Of a DNA stretch of 40,832 bases, positions 1 through 7,791 are shown in pieces. Both the position numbers and the translations under genes were made by a program. This DNA comes from Firmicutes bacterium CAG:534 (GTDB lineage: Bacteria > Bacillota > Clostridia > Lachnospirales > Lachnospiraceae). Under the pieces are notes generated by a model that did no database searches, was not told the origin of the DNA, and worked only from the letters and a program-made list of their open reading frames with translations. The DNA is taken from positions 40,186-81,017 of the forward strand of contig FR894565.1 in NCBI GenBank assembly GCA_000436115.1. Reading direction: 5' to 3'. Within the stretch, counting starts at the first letter, position 1, and each line of letters starts with the position of its first letter.

Positions 1-852
1 TTCCAGCATTACCGCATGGTCACGGAGCAGGGGAACATTTTTGTCCCCTACCACTGGCATGAAGAGCTCGAGATCGTCCTGATACTGGAGGGAAAGGTAG
101 AACTTCTCTTAGACGGCGCCAAGCATATCCTATCTCCCGGGGATCTTGTCTTTGTATCTCCCAGAAGACTGCATCAATATACCAGCATTTCCGATCTGGT
201 TGTTTACTACGCCTATGTGTTTCCCCTAAGCGCCCTCAGCTTTGCCGGGGAGGATATTACCCAGACCTCCTTAATTGCTCCCTTGCTGGAAGGTAAGCTG
301 TGCTTTCCGGAACGGCTCTACCCCTCCCAGGGCGAGCTTTACCAGCGGGTCTATGATCTGATCACCCGGATCATTGCCCTTAATGAAGAGTCCCCCAAGT
401 GTTTCGAGCTTCTGACCAAGGCCTATCTGTATGAGATCATTGGCCTTTTGGGAAGGGAAGGTCTTTTTTCTCCCCATCCCGTTCCCGTTAAAAACATGGA
501 TACCTATCGGAAGATCCTTCTTTATATAGAAGAGCATTATGCAGAAAAGATCACGGTCTCTGACATTGCCCGCTATTTATGTATGTCCCCCAACTATTTC
601 AGCGCCTATTTTTCCAGGCATTTCGGGAAAAGCTTTTCCTATTTTCTGATCCGCTACCGCATTGAAAAAGCCTGCGCACTTTTAGCCAGTGAGGAGGACT
701 GCTCCGTCACTCAGGCTGCCATGCAGACAGGCTTTGAAAATATCAGCTATTTTATTAAGAAATTTAAGCAGGTAACCGGCACCACTCCGGCGATTTACCG
801 CTCCGGCAGCCAGATGCGCATCTGGTTCAATCCTCTGTTTCCCCAGGTGTAA
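1..852 (+). CDS. AraC-family transcriptional regulator, 5' end outside window
   Basis: The frame is open from base 1 and the first ATG is at 16, so the true start probably lies upstream. The N-terminal part is a sugar-sensing cupin-like domain (HWHEELEIVLILEGKVEL, then SPGDLVFVSPRRLHQY). The C-terminal ~100 residues are the two helix-turn-helix AraC DNA-binding domain (VSDIARYLCMSPNYFSAYF and the FENISYFIKKFKQVTG second helix). It ends about 16 residues beyond the usual end of the domain. It converges on the GH127 arabinofuranosidase gene and overlaps it by 58 bp tail to tail. By position it may control that glycosidase or an operon left of the window. The family is sure; the ligand is not known. 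Confidence 0.93.
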   Translation, partial: FQHYRMVTEQGNIFVPYHWHEELEIVLILEGKVELLLDGAKHILSPGDLVFVSPRRLHQYTSISDLVVYYAYVFPLSALSFAGEDITQTSLIAPLLEGKLCFPERLYPSQGELYQRVYDLITRIIALNEESPKCFELLTKAYLYEIIGLLGREGLFSPHPVPVKNMDTYRKILLYIEEHYAEKITVSDIARYLCMSPNYFSAYFSRHFGKSFSYFLIRYRIEKACALLASEEDCSVTQAAMQTGFENISYFIKKFKQVTGTTPAIYRSGSQMRIWFNPLFPQV

Positions 853-2708
853 TAGGGAACCAGGGTGATCTGGCACTCTTTCCTGTCCGGCTTTTTCATG
901 GAATACAGGGCAGGCTCCGAATAAGTGCGGTATCCCTCTGCCGTCAACTTTACCGTCCCCTGCAAAAGAGCGGGGTCATAGGCCTTTGCCGTGATCTCTC
1001 CCTCTTCCTTCAGGGAAAGGGACAGCACATCCCCCTCATTGTCTACCCCTTCTGCGCAGTATACCAGAGGCCCTCTCTGAAGCGCCGCCTTTCCGGTATC
1101 GTCTGCAACTCTTGTGGACGCATAGACACGTTTCACTTCATCATCCAAAAAGACGCAGATCACATCTCCCTGACGTACCTGCTCTAAAAATACATATCCC
1201 TTTTTGTCCTGTTCGCTGACCCCGATATCATTGATCGTGATCTGGAAACGGCTGCTCCAGTCCGGCTTTCTTATGGCAAGTCTTCCGCTTCCTGCCTCTA
1301 CCCTGTAGGTTACCGTAAAGCCATAGGGATATTCTGTGTCGCAGACAAGCTTCAGCCCGTTTGCAAACTGTACCCTTCCCTTTACAAACAGGTGGATATA
1401 TCCGGTAGTCTCATTTTCACCATATGCATATTTTCCAAAGGAAGCAATACATCTTGCAGCGTTAGGCGGGCAGCAGGCGCAGGCATACCAGCCGGGTCTT
1501 TCCGGCAGGTCATGCTTATGGGTCGCAGCTACCCCGGAAATCCCTGGAAGCACCTCCAGCGGATTTACATAAAAGAAGCGCTTTCCATCCAGCTGCATTC
1601 CTGCAAGCACGGTATTATAAAAGGCTCTTTCCATCACATCCCCATAGCGCCCATCCACTTCCAGCTCCAACATTTTGGAGGCAAAAAACATCAGTCCGAT
1701 AGACGCACAGGTCTCCGCATACGCCGTATCATTGGGCAGGTCGTAATCCACTGTAAACGCTTCTCCCAGCACCGTAGATCCGATCCCGCCGGTCACATAC
1801 ATTCTTTTATCGGTAATGCTGCTCCAAAGCCTTTTGCAGGCGGCAAGCAGCTCCTGATCCTCTGTTTCCGATGCAAGCGCCGCCATTCCGGTATAGAGGT
1901 AAACTGCGCGGACACTGTGGCCTGTGGCGTCCTTCTGCTCTCTGACCGGAGCCCCTGACTGCTGATATTCATAGTTTGCAGGATCATTCCCCCATACGGT
2001 CCAGCTGCGGAGCTTCTTTTCCTTCTCATAAAAGTGCGGATCCACGCCTCTTGCATCAATAAAGTGCTTTGCAAGCTCCAGGCATTTCCGATCTCCCGTG
2101 GCATGGTAAAGCCGCAAAAGAGCCAGCTCCACTTCGGGATGCCCCGGATAGCCCTCATGCCCTTCTTCCACAAAATGATGATAGATATGGGCTGCATTTT
2201 TCTGCATAACGGTAAGGAGCTTCTTCTTGCCGGTAGCTTCATAGTAGGCAACCGCCGCTTCCATCATATGGCCTGCACAGTAAAGCTCATGCCCCTCCAA
2301 CAAATTCGTCCAGCGCTTGTCCCGGTCCTTAATGGTATAGTAGGTGTTGAGATACCCGTCCTTGTCCTGGGCTGCGGCAATTTTATCCACCAGCTCGTCT
2401 ACCTGTCCCTCCAGCTTTTCATCTGGGAAATTTACAAGACTGTAGGCGGCCGCTTCGATCCATTTTGCAGCGTCACTGTCCTGAAAGACCATTCCGTAAA
2501 AGCCGTCTCCTACGTCCTCTCCACGCACTGCCTTTGCCGCATTTTCAAAATTCGCCACCACATGGCTTTTCTCCACGCCTTCTATGCGGTCATGCAGAAC
2601 GGCATACTGATAAGGGATCACGGTATCCCTGACCAGTTCCTGATAATGGCGGATAAAGCCCTCTGTGCTCTGAAAGTTTTTGATATCGATCTGTGACTGT
2701 TGTTTCAT
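795..2708 (-). CDS. GH127 beta-L-arabinofuranosidase
   Basis: This 637-residue cytosolic protein (no signal peptide) matches the GH127 family, formerly DUF1680, typified by HypBA1. The family releases L-arabinose from beta-L-arabinofuranosides of plant glycoproteins and polysaccharides, using a zinc-bound cysteine nucleophile. The expected metal and catalytic residues are visible: Glu332 and Cys334 in YAETCASIGLM, and Cys412-Cys413 in ACACCPPNAARC. An (alpha/alpha)6 barrel occupies roughly residues 40-430 and a beta-rich C-terminal part follows. The start is supported by GGAG five bases before the ATG. The length is normal for the family. Its own promoter is visible upstream, so it is probably monocistronic, with the convergent AraC regulator as a likely partner. 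Confidence 0.93.
   Translation of the reverse strand: MKQQSQIDIKNFQSTEGFIRHYQELVRDTVIPYQYAVLHDRIEGVEKSHVVANFENAAKAVRGEDVGDGFYGMVFQDSDAAKWIEAAAYSLVNFPDEKLEGQVDELVDKIAAAQDKDGYLNTYYTIKDRDKRWTNLLEGHELYCAGHMMEAAVAYYEATGKKKLLTVMQKNAAHIYHHFVEEGHEGYPGHPEVELALLRLYHATGDRKCLELAKHFIDARGVDPHFYEKEKKLRSWTVWGNDPANYEYQQSGAPVREQKDATGHSVRAVYLYTGMAALASETEDQELLAACKRLWSSITDKRMYVTGGIGSTVLGEAFTVDYDLPNDTAYAETCASIGLMFFASKMLELEVDGRYGDVMERAFYNTVLAGMQLDGKRFFYVNPLEVLPGISGVAATHKHDLPERPGWYACACCPPNAARCIASFGKYAYGENETTGYIHLFVKGRVQFANGLKLVCDTEYPYGFTVTYRVEAGSGRLAIRKPDWSSRFQITINDIGVSEQDKKGYVFLEQVRQGDVICVFLDDEVKRVYASTRVADDTGKAALQRGPLVYCAEGVDNEGDVLSLSLKEEGEITAKAYDPALLQGTVKLTAEGYRTYSEPALYSMKKPDRKECQITLVPYYTWGNRGLNQMRIWLPER
810..825. 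repeat. 16-bp perfect palindrome inside the convergent gene overlap
   Basis: CCAGATGCGCATCTGG is self-complementary and lies in the 58-bp zone coding on both strands. Because it reads the same on both strands, both proteins carry QMRIW near their C-termini. It could be a protein-binding site or chance; it is not followed by a T-run on either strand, so it is not a typical terminator. Confidence 0.6.
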
Positions 2709-2747
2709 ATTTTCTCCATTTCCAAATTGTTCCTATCGTCATTTTAC

Positions 2748-2776
2748 ATTATATCTTATCAAACTCTTTCCTACAA
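2748..2776 (-). promoter_or_regulatory. Promoter of the GH127 gene
   Basis: Minus strand TTGTAG, 17-bp spacer, then TATAAT (2748-2753), about 40 bp before the GH127 start. It is a sigma-A type match; I see no clear operator. Confidence 0.65.
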
Positions 2777-2793
2777 CCGGGTATTTCCCCAGG

Positions 2794-3936
2794 TCAGGCT
2801 TCATCCGTTTCCAGATCAAAGGTGATCTCCAGCCGGTACCGCTCCTTCTCCTGCTGCAAAAGGGCGGCCTCTAAGTAGCCCTTCAGGCTTTCCTCCTGTC
2901 CCTGGAATTCATCCGGTATCATCACATCAAAAAGCAGCAGCTTTTCATGCTCATGGCAGATCAGGCGGAAATCATGGAGGGAAAGCCTTTCATCCTTTTC
3001 CCGCAAAAGGCTGCTGACAAGCTCCCGCAGCCTGTCAAGCTCCGCATTATCCGTGATCACCGGATCATAATGGATCACCATATGGGTTTCAAACTCTTCC
3101 AGACACTCTCTTTCCATCCGGTCGATCTGTTCATGGGCAACCATGGCGTCCACATGGCAGTCCATCTCCACATGAATGCTGGCATATCTTCTTCCAGGCC
3201 CGTAATCATGCACCATCAGATCATGGCAGCCCAGGATCATGGGACAGGAATTGATATAATCTGTCAGCTGCTTTCTAAGATCCGGGTTGACCCCTTCCCC
3301 CAGCAAAGGAGACACCGTTTCCTTTGCCAGCTTGATCCCGCTGCACAGAATAAACAGCGCAACCAGAATTCCCATCACTCCATCGATCTTCAGCCCGGTA
3401 AAATGCTCCGTTACCGTAGCGATCAGAACTGCCCCTGTGGTCAGCACATCATTTCTGCTGTCCGCTGCCGTTGCAAGCAGCGCCGTGGACTGAAGCCGCT
3501 TCCCCATTTTTCCATTAAAGACCATCATTCCCGCCTTGACCAGTATGGAAAGCACAAGCACCCAGACCGACAGGGCAGAAAAGACGATCTCTGCAGGATG
3601 CAGAAGCTTTTCCACAGAGCTTTTTGCAAGCTCGAAGCCGATCACCAGGATCATCACGGAAACCGTTAGGCTTGCCAGATACTCAAACCTGGCGTGTCCG
3701 TAGGGGTGCTCTTTGTCCGCCGGTTTTTCTGCCAGCTTAAAGCCTGCCAGTGTCACAATGGAGCTTGCCGCATCTGACAGATTGTTCAGTCCGTCTGCTG
3801 TAATGGACATGGATGCCGCCATGGTTCCTACAAGAAGCTTGCTCCCGGAAAGAAGCAGATTGCACAGGATCCCGATCAGTCCTGAAAGCTTCCCCATTGC
3901 AGCACGGCTGTCTCTTTTTTCCTTCCACTTTTTCAT
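2794..3936 (-). CDS. Cation diffusion facilitator metal exporter (Ni/Co/Fe/Mn-type)
   Basis: This 380-residue membrane protein has six predicted transmembrane segments in residues ~15-215, followed by a long cytoplasmic domain. The metal-site motifs are NNLSD (Asn51/Asp55) in segment 2 and DSRND (Asp159/Asp163) in segment 5. This Asn/Asp arrangement is that of Mn/Fe/Ni/Co-type members rather than the His-Asp zinc members. CDF proteins export divalent metal by proton antiport. The C-terminal part after ~residue 300 is longer than in a minimal CDF and may be a second cytosolic sensor domain. The start has GGGAGG nine bases upstream. A NiCo-type riboswitch in the leader shows metal-induced expression and argues for Ni2+, Co2+ or Fe2+ as substrate. 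Confidence 0.92.
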   Translation of the reverse strand: MKKWKEKRDSRAAMGKLSGLIGILCNLLLSGSKLLVGTMAASMSITADGLNNLSDAASSIVTLAGFKLAEKPADKEHPYGHARFEYLASLTVSVMILVIGFELAKSSVEKLLHPAEIVFSALSVWVLVLSILVKAGMMVFNGKMGKRLQSTALLATAADSRNDVLTTGAVLIATVTEHFTGLKIDGVMGILVALFILCSGIKLAKETVSPLLGEGVNPDLRKQLTDYINSCPMILGCHDLMVHDYGPGRRYASIHVEMDCHVDAMVAHEQIDRMERECLEEFETHMVIHYDPVITDNAELDRLRELVSSLLREKDERLSLHDFRLICHEHEKLLLFDVMIPDEFQGQEESLKGYLEAALLQQEKERYRLEITFDLETDEA

Positions 3937-4020
3937 GATCCGAATTCCTCCCTGTCATTTCATTACCCATGCTTCTTCCTGCACCGCACGCATCCGTTTC
4001 TGTTCCTTTTCCCAGATACC

Positions 4021-4070
4021 AAAAACAGCACCTGCGGAACAATAAGTAAACTACTGTCCCACAGATGCTG
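4021..4070 (-). terminator. Riboswitch-controlled intrinsic terminator
   Basis: On the minus strand CAGCATCTGTGGGACA pairs with TGTTCCGCAGGTGCTG (16 bp with G-U pairs) around a 13-nt loop, followed by TTTTT. The 5' arm contains the 3' strands of aptamer helices P4 and P1. Metal-bound aptamer and terminator are therefore mutually exclusive: no metal gives termination, metal gives read-through into the exporter gene. Confidence 0.88.
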
Positions 4071-4129
4071 TCATTCATCTGTTGCCTTATCCGGCCCGGC
4101 TATGAACCTCGGTTCGCTGCCTGCTCAGT
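4053..4129 (-). promoter_or_regulatory. NiCo (czcD) riboswitch aptamer
   Basis: Read on the minus strand, the region begins ACTGAGCAGGC and ends CATCTGTGGGACAGT, with the conserved GCCGGGC and GGCAACAGATG segments between. This is the NiCo/czcD aptamer pattern as I recall it. Four helices can be drawn. P1 is ACTG with CAGT, P2 is GAACC with GGTTC, P3 is GCC with GGC, and P4 is CAGATG with CATCTG. The RNA binds Co2+ or Ni2+ cooperatively (Fe2+ has also been proposed) and controls CDF exporters, which matches the gene 117 bp downstream. The 3' half overlaps the terminator, so this should be an ON switch. Confidence 0.92.
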
Positions 4130-4140
4130 TTGTACTGTAG

Positions 4141-4146
4141 ATTATA
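4141..4146 (-). promoter_or_regulatory. -10 box for the riboswitch/CDF transcript
   Basis: TATAAT on the minus strand, placed so that transcription would begin just before the aptamer. No good -35 is seen at 17 bp. Confidence 0.5.
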
Positions 4147-4173
4147 TGCAGTGCAAAGTGTATTAGATGTATG

Positions 4174-4323
4174 TTAGCATGCTTTTTCATGATTGACAAG
4201 TCTTTTTATGAAAACACGGCCGATCACAAAGCCCAGATAGCCGGAAAGCACTCCCACTGCCATTCCTCCCAGAATATCCGTAGGGTAATGCACATAAAGG
4301 AGCTGTGCATCTGATTTATCATG
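4174..4323 (-). pseudogene. C-terminal remnant of a PAP2-family phosphatase
   Basis: The minus strand encodes LLYVHYPTDILGGMAVGV followed by a hydrophobic stretch, a basic tail and a stop at 4174. The first part is the third active-site motif of PAP2 (type 2 phosphatidic acid phosphatase) proteins, with its conserved His and Asp. No start codon or earlier PAP2 motifs exist: the frame is closed by a TGA just upstream of the homologous part. It is therefore a stump about 45 codons long. The CDF promoter lies just past its 3' end. Confidence 0.75.
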
Positions 4324-4377
4324 TCCAAAATTTGAAATTCAAGCTTCATCATTTCTTTCACTTTCTAAACAGAGTTT

Positions 4378-4869
4378 TTACAGCGTATGATAATAGGGAC
4401 AGATATCCTCGTATTGTCCGTCTTTTCTGCGAAAGCCCCCGGGGATCACTCCAAGTCCCACAAAGCCAAGTCTTTCATAAAGATGTCTTGCATGAATGTT
4501 GGACGCCACCACGGCATTGAACTGCAACACCCGGAAGCCCTTTTCCTTTCCCTGCACCAGACAGTCCTTCACCAGCTTTTCTCCGATATGCAGTCCCCTT
4601 GCCTGTCTGCTCACCGCATAGCTGGCATTGCAGATATGCCCGCAGTGTCCCACATTATTGGGATGTAGGATATACAGGCCGAAAATCTCCTCTGTCTCCT
4701 CATCCTGCGCCACTCCGCAGTAAGTCTGGGCCTTAAAAAATTCCCTTCCGGTCTCCTCCGTCAGTTCTTCCTCCTGGGGAAAAGCTTCTCCATCCTCCAC
4801 TACTTCATTCCAAATGCGGATCATCTGCGCAAGATCCGCTTCTCCATATTCTCTTACATTGATTTTCAT
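4378..4869 (-). CDS. GNAT-family N-acetyltransferase
   Basis: The 163-residue protein has GNAT motif A, ARGLHIGEKLVKDC (acetyl-CoA pyrophosphate loop), and motif B, ARHLYERLGFVGLG. It transfers an acetyl group from acetyl-CoA to an amine; the substrate cannot be told. I place the start at MKINVREYGE because AAAGGA precedes it at normal distance; a start at 4923 would add 18 residues without family support. It lies between the PAP2 remnant and the Fic gene. Confidence 0.88.
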   Translation of the reverse strand: MKINVREYGEADLAQMIRIWNEVVEDGEAFPQEEELTEETGREFFKAQTYCGVAQDEETEEIFGLYILHPNNVGHCGHICNASYAVSRQARGLHIGEKLVKDCLVQGKEKGFRVLQFNAVVASNIHARHLYERLGFVGLGVIPGGFRRKDGQYEDICPYYHTL

Positions 4870-4947
4870 CTGTTTGGTTCCTTTCTGAGTGCTGAATGTA
4901 TCTAAAAGCATTTGATCGTGCATCTGCCTATCTTCGTCCGCCGCTGT

Positions 4948-6090
4948 CTAGGTGCCTTCCCGTAAAACAGTAAGATAATCCTCATAGGCGAAGGTTCTGT
5001 TTCTGCTGACGTTTGTGGTCTGCATCAGGATCCCTGCATCGGTAAGACGCCTGACTGCGCTGGAAGCAGTATTGAATGTAATTCCCAGTGCTTCCGCCGT
5101 CTTGCGGATTTCGATAATCGGATTTGCTTCCAGGTAATCGAACACAAGCATGGCATTCTTTGCAGCGCGTCCCATGCCTGAAATAAGGGCAGCATTTTTG
5201 TCATGCAGGGCAACAAGCTTGTCAATGGTTACTGCTGCATCTTCCGCCGATTCCACAAGAGCCAGAAGGAAGAAGTTCACCCACTGCTCATAATTTCCCT
5301 TAAGCCGCACTTCCGTCATACGGTCATAATATTCCACGCGGTTCTTCTTCAAAAAATAAGAAATATACAGGGCCGGTGTAGAGAGAACCTTTTTCTCCAT
5401 CAAAAACAAGGTGATAAGGAGTCGTCCTATGCGGCCGTTGCCATCCAAAAACGGATGTATTGTTTCAAACTGGTAGTGAATCAATGCAGCGCGAACCAAT
5501 ACATTCAGATCATCCTCCTCATTGATATACTTTTCCAGATCGGACATGGCCTTCGCCATATCCTCAGGACAGGGTGGAATGTATCTGGCATTTTTCAGTG
5601 TACTTCCCTGACCGCCAATCCGGTTTTGCGAAGTCCGGAATTCTCCCGGGTTCTTTTCCTGCCCCCGTACATCTTCCATAAGAACTGCATGGGTTTCCCT
5701 GATCAAGCGGTTGCAGAGCGGAAGCGTATGCAACCTCTTAATAGCAAATTCAGTGGCTTTGATATAATTAACAACATCCGTCACATTGTGGTTTGTATTG
5801 GCTTCGATCAGTGGGGCGAGAACATCCTCCAGGGTAGCCTGTGTTCCTTCGATCTGAGAGGACATAAGCGCCTCTTTTCGGACATACATGGATATAAACA
5901 AAGCAACGTTAGGAATACGCGTTGCAATACTTTCCAAAACAGCAAGCTTTGAATTGGCTTTGATCAATAAACCAAGCATTTCTTCTGTCAGTTCCACAGA
6001 CGGTATCGGCGGCAGAGGTCTTGGAACAAAAGACTGATATGCCATCTCCCCAGACAGATTTGTCTTGAGATAGCCGGCGCGGTTATCCAT
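4948..6090 (-). CDS. Fic-domain AMP-transferase with winged-helix C-terminus
   Basis: The 380-residue protein has the complete Fic active-site motif HPFLDGNGRIGR (His212 to Arg223). Fic enzymes move AMP from ATP onto hydroxyl side chains of target proteins. An N-terminal inhibitory helix motif (S/T)xxxE(G/N) is visible as SSQIEGTQ, with Glu81 expected to block ATP binding. This marks a class II, self-inhibited Fic. The C-terminal ~80 residues (IRKTAEALGITFNTASSAVR) look like a winged helix-turn-helix. This suggests DNA binding and possible self-regulation, in keeping with repeated sites around its promoter. AAGGAG precedes the start. There is no separate antitoxin gene. Targets are unknown. 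Confidence 0.93.
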   Translation of the reverse strand: MDNRAGYLKTNLSGEMAYQSFVPRPLPPIPSVELTEEMLGLLIKANSKLAVLESIATRIPNVALFISMYVRKEALMSSQIEGTQATLEDVLAPLIEANTNHNVTDVVNYIKATEFAIKRLHTLPLCNRLIRETHAVLMEDVRGQEKNPGEFRTSQNRIGGQGSTLKNARYIPPCPEDMAKAMSDLEKYINEEDDLNVLVRAALIHYQFETIHPFLDGNGRIGRLLITLFLMEKKVLSTPALYISYFLKKNRVEYYDRMTEVRLKGNYEQWVNFFLLALVESAEDAAVTIDKLVALHDKNAALISGMGRAAKNAMLVFDYLEANPIIEIRKTAEALGITFNTASSAVRRLTDAGILMQTTNVSRNRTFAYEDYLTVLREGT

Positions 6091-6117
6091 TTGCCTTGCT
6101 CTCCTTCTTTCTTGAAA

Positions 6118-6177
6118 TTGAAATAATGATGTTATTATATCACCGTTATTTCAATTTATCAAATAAACTTGAAATAA
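6118..6177 (-). promoter_or_regulatory. Fic promoter with three TTATTTCAA operator-like sites
   Basis: The minus strand has TTGATA (6157-6162), a 17-bp spacer and TATAAT (6134-6139). The 9-mer TTATTTCAA, in either direction, occurs at 6118-6126, 6146-6154 and 6169-6177. That places copies downstream of the -10, in the spacer and upstream of the -35. This arrangement fits a repressor site set, plausibly bound by the Fic protein's own winged helix. Confidence 0.75.
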
Positions 6178-6205
6178 GTTTGTCTGTAAACCAGCAGAAT
6201 TCCCA

Positions 6206-6241
6206 GCAAAACGGCGGTATAGCCTTTTGGCTACACCGCCG
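6206..6241 (-). terminator. Intrinsic terminator after the surface-protein remnant
   Basis: CGGCGGTGTAGCC pairs with GGCTATACCGCCG around AAAA on the minus strand (one G-U pair), followed by TTTT. It sits 30 bp past the stop at 6271. Confidence 0.85.
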
Positions 6242-6270
6242 ACTTACAAAAAACTTTGCTAAAAAAGCTG

Positions 6271-7041
6271 TTACCGCTTCTCTTCCCTTTTCCTGCGAAC
6301 CGCATAGACTGCGCCAAGGGCTGCCAGTACAGCCACTGCCGCAATGCTGATGAAGATCCAGATGCTTCCGTTATCCTGTGCTTCTGTCTCCTCTGCAGGA
6401 GCCATGTCTGCGCCGTCTGCATCCGCAGCTTTCTCTGCCGCATCCTTTACGGCCTCGGCTCCGGTCTCTTCCTCTGCTTTCGTTTGCCCATCCATAGGCT
6501 CTGTGTCAATCACAATGGTGTAATCGGAAGCATGGGTAAAGGTCAGGTTTATGGAATACCGCTCTCCGGTCACGTTGTTGATCACCTCTACCGGTATGGT
6601 CTTTCCTGCCTTTGTTCCGGTGGCCACTCCAAAATCAATGGCCTTTCCCTTCTGGGCTGTGATGGTAAGGCCGTTTACTGTCCAGGATATGCCGCCTCCC
6701 ATGTCAAAGGTTACGGTCACATCCCTTCCCCTGATGCTGTCAAAGATTTCTCCTGGAACGGTGGTGGTTCCATTCATATCAACATGAATGGTGTCACCCT
6801 CTTTTGCTGCATCTGTCTGAGTCTCTATGACCTGCCATCCTTCCTTGCCGTCCTCTCCCTTAATAAAGGGCTTTCCGGACTCTTTCTCTTTGCCGTCCTT
6901 TGAGGTATTCCCGTTTTCCTCTCCTGTGCCGGGCTTTGCCTCGTTCTTATTTCCACCGGGCTTGGTATCGCAGGAAGGATTTTCGTTCTGGTCTTTACCG
7001 GGATCCTTAGGCCTTTCTCCGATTGCCGCCGTTGCGGACAA
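6271..7041 (-). pseudogene. C-terminal part of a membrane-anchored surface protein
   Basis: The frame encodes a Lys/Glu/Gly-rich linker (residues ~8-70), one beta-rich domain (GWQVIETQTDAAKEGD to LTFTHASDYTIVI) and an acidic spacer. A C-terminal hydrophobic helix and basic tail (VRRKREEKR) follow. That is the tail of an extracellular protein held by a membrane anchor, without an LPXTG motif. There is no signal peptide and no ATG start: the only possible start is a TTG, with a TGA two codons upstream and no ribosome site. The gene therefore seems to have lost its 5' part at a junction near 7030. The terminator is still in place. Confidence 0.7.
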
Positions 7042-7132
7042 ATATCATGGAATGGCGCAGTTTTCCCACACAGACAAGGAATTTATCACCAATATCGTGC
7101 TGGAAAATCCTGCTTCATTTTCCTATTCGTGA
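7031..7132 (+). pseudogene. 3' end of a GHKL-type sensor kinase gene
   Basis: Plus-strand codons give VADKYHGMAQFSHTDKEFI, TNIVLENP and a stop at 7130. This resembles the last strand-turn-strand of GHKL ATPase domains in AgrC/VirS-like sensors (EKYHG, F..IVL). Nothing upstream on the plus strand continues the domain; instead the sequence is the opposite-strand surface-protein gene. The tail overlaps the 3' end of the VOC gene by 10 bp. The family call is tentative because only 33 codons remain. Confidence 0.45.
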
Positions 7133-7596
7133 AAGCTCTCCAAAAGCTCCACACGGCATTTGAGCAGATCAAAAGCATCCAGGTAAACATATCTGCCGCT
7201 GTTATCCCCATAATTTCCTTCCTGCTCTACGGTCATTCCCATTTTCAGGCATTTTTCTACGGTCTCGTCCGTGTTGTCCACAGAAAATGCAATATGATGA
7301 ATTCCCTCTCCGTATCGATCCAGGTGATCTCTCCACACCGAGGGCGCATCATTTGGCTCGATCAGTTCTAGCTGGACACCGCTTGGCAGATTAAAAAAGG
7401 CCATTTTACACTCTGCCCCGGGAGCCGGTCTGCCAAACACCCTGGTTTTTGTTACCTCATACTCTCCGCCTGTGCAGATCTGCGGCTCTTCACAGCCTAA
7501 AATTGCTGCATAAGCCGCCTTTGTCTTTTCCAAGTCTCTTACCACATAGCCGACCTGTGCAAATCTTGCCCCATCCAATACCTTTGTCAGTTCCAT
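7123..7596 (-). CDS. VOC-superfamily protein (glyoxalase / methylmalonyl-CoA epimerase-like)
   Basis: The 157-residue protein contains two beta-alpha-beta-beta-beta modules of the vicinal oxygen chelate fold. Putative metal ligands are seen in VQLELIEP and GEGIHHIAFSV. The order and spacing resemble methylmalonyl-CoA epimerases and glyoxalase I relatives. The reaction cannot be fixed from sequence alone. AAAGGAG sits before the ATG, and a TGTATAGT extended -10 lies about 80 bp upstream. Confidence 0.88.
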   Translation of the reverse strand: MELTKVLDGARFAQVGYVVRDLEKTKAAYAAILGCEEPQICTGGEYEVTKTRVFGRPAPGAECKMAFFNLPSGVQLELIEPNDAPSVWRDHLDRYGEGIHHIAFSVDNTDETVEKCLKMGMTVEQEGNYGDNSGRYVYLDAFDLLKCRVELLESFHE

Positions 7597-7620
7597 TGCT
7601 CTCTCCTTTTCTTCATGATC

Positions 7621-7791
7621 TTACCCCGATCTGGAAGCTTTCCGGGAAGCTTCTTTCCTATGTATCTTTACTATACAGGAGCAAAAGGAAGAATAATAGA
7701 ATGTTTCTGTTTCAATATTTGCAAAATGTGGCTGTCCATGTGCGATAAAGGGCTTGATCTCGGTGGAAGATGCGTCTGCCACAAAGATCAT
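7621..7791 (-). CDS. Small 56-codon open frame coupled to the acyltransferase stop (possible remnant)
   Basis: The start overlaps the stop of the upstream acyltransferase as ATGA. The first ~35 residues (MIFVADASSTEIKPFIAHG) look protein-like, and the same frame reads sensibly a little upstream of the ATG (DAMIF). The last 20 residues are basic and look like read-through of a hairpin. It may be a truncated piece of an enzyme gene rather than a real small protein. I do not recognise the family. Confidence 0.3.
   Translation of the reverse strand: MIFVADASSTEIKPFIAHGQPHFANIETETFYYSSFCSCIVKIHRKEASRKASRSG

Noticed and set aside
7640..7662. GAAGCTT...AAGCTTC hairpin in the leader of the VOC gene
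   Set aside because: It is a short hairpin with no T-run on the relevant strand; not convincing as a terminator or operator.
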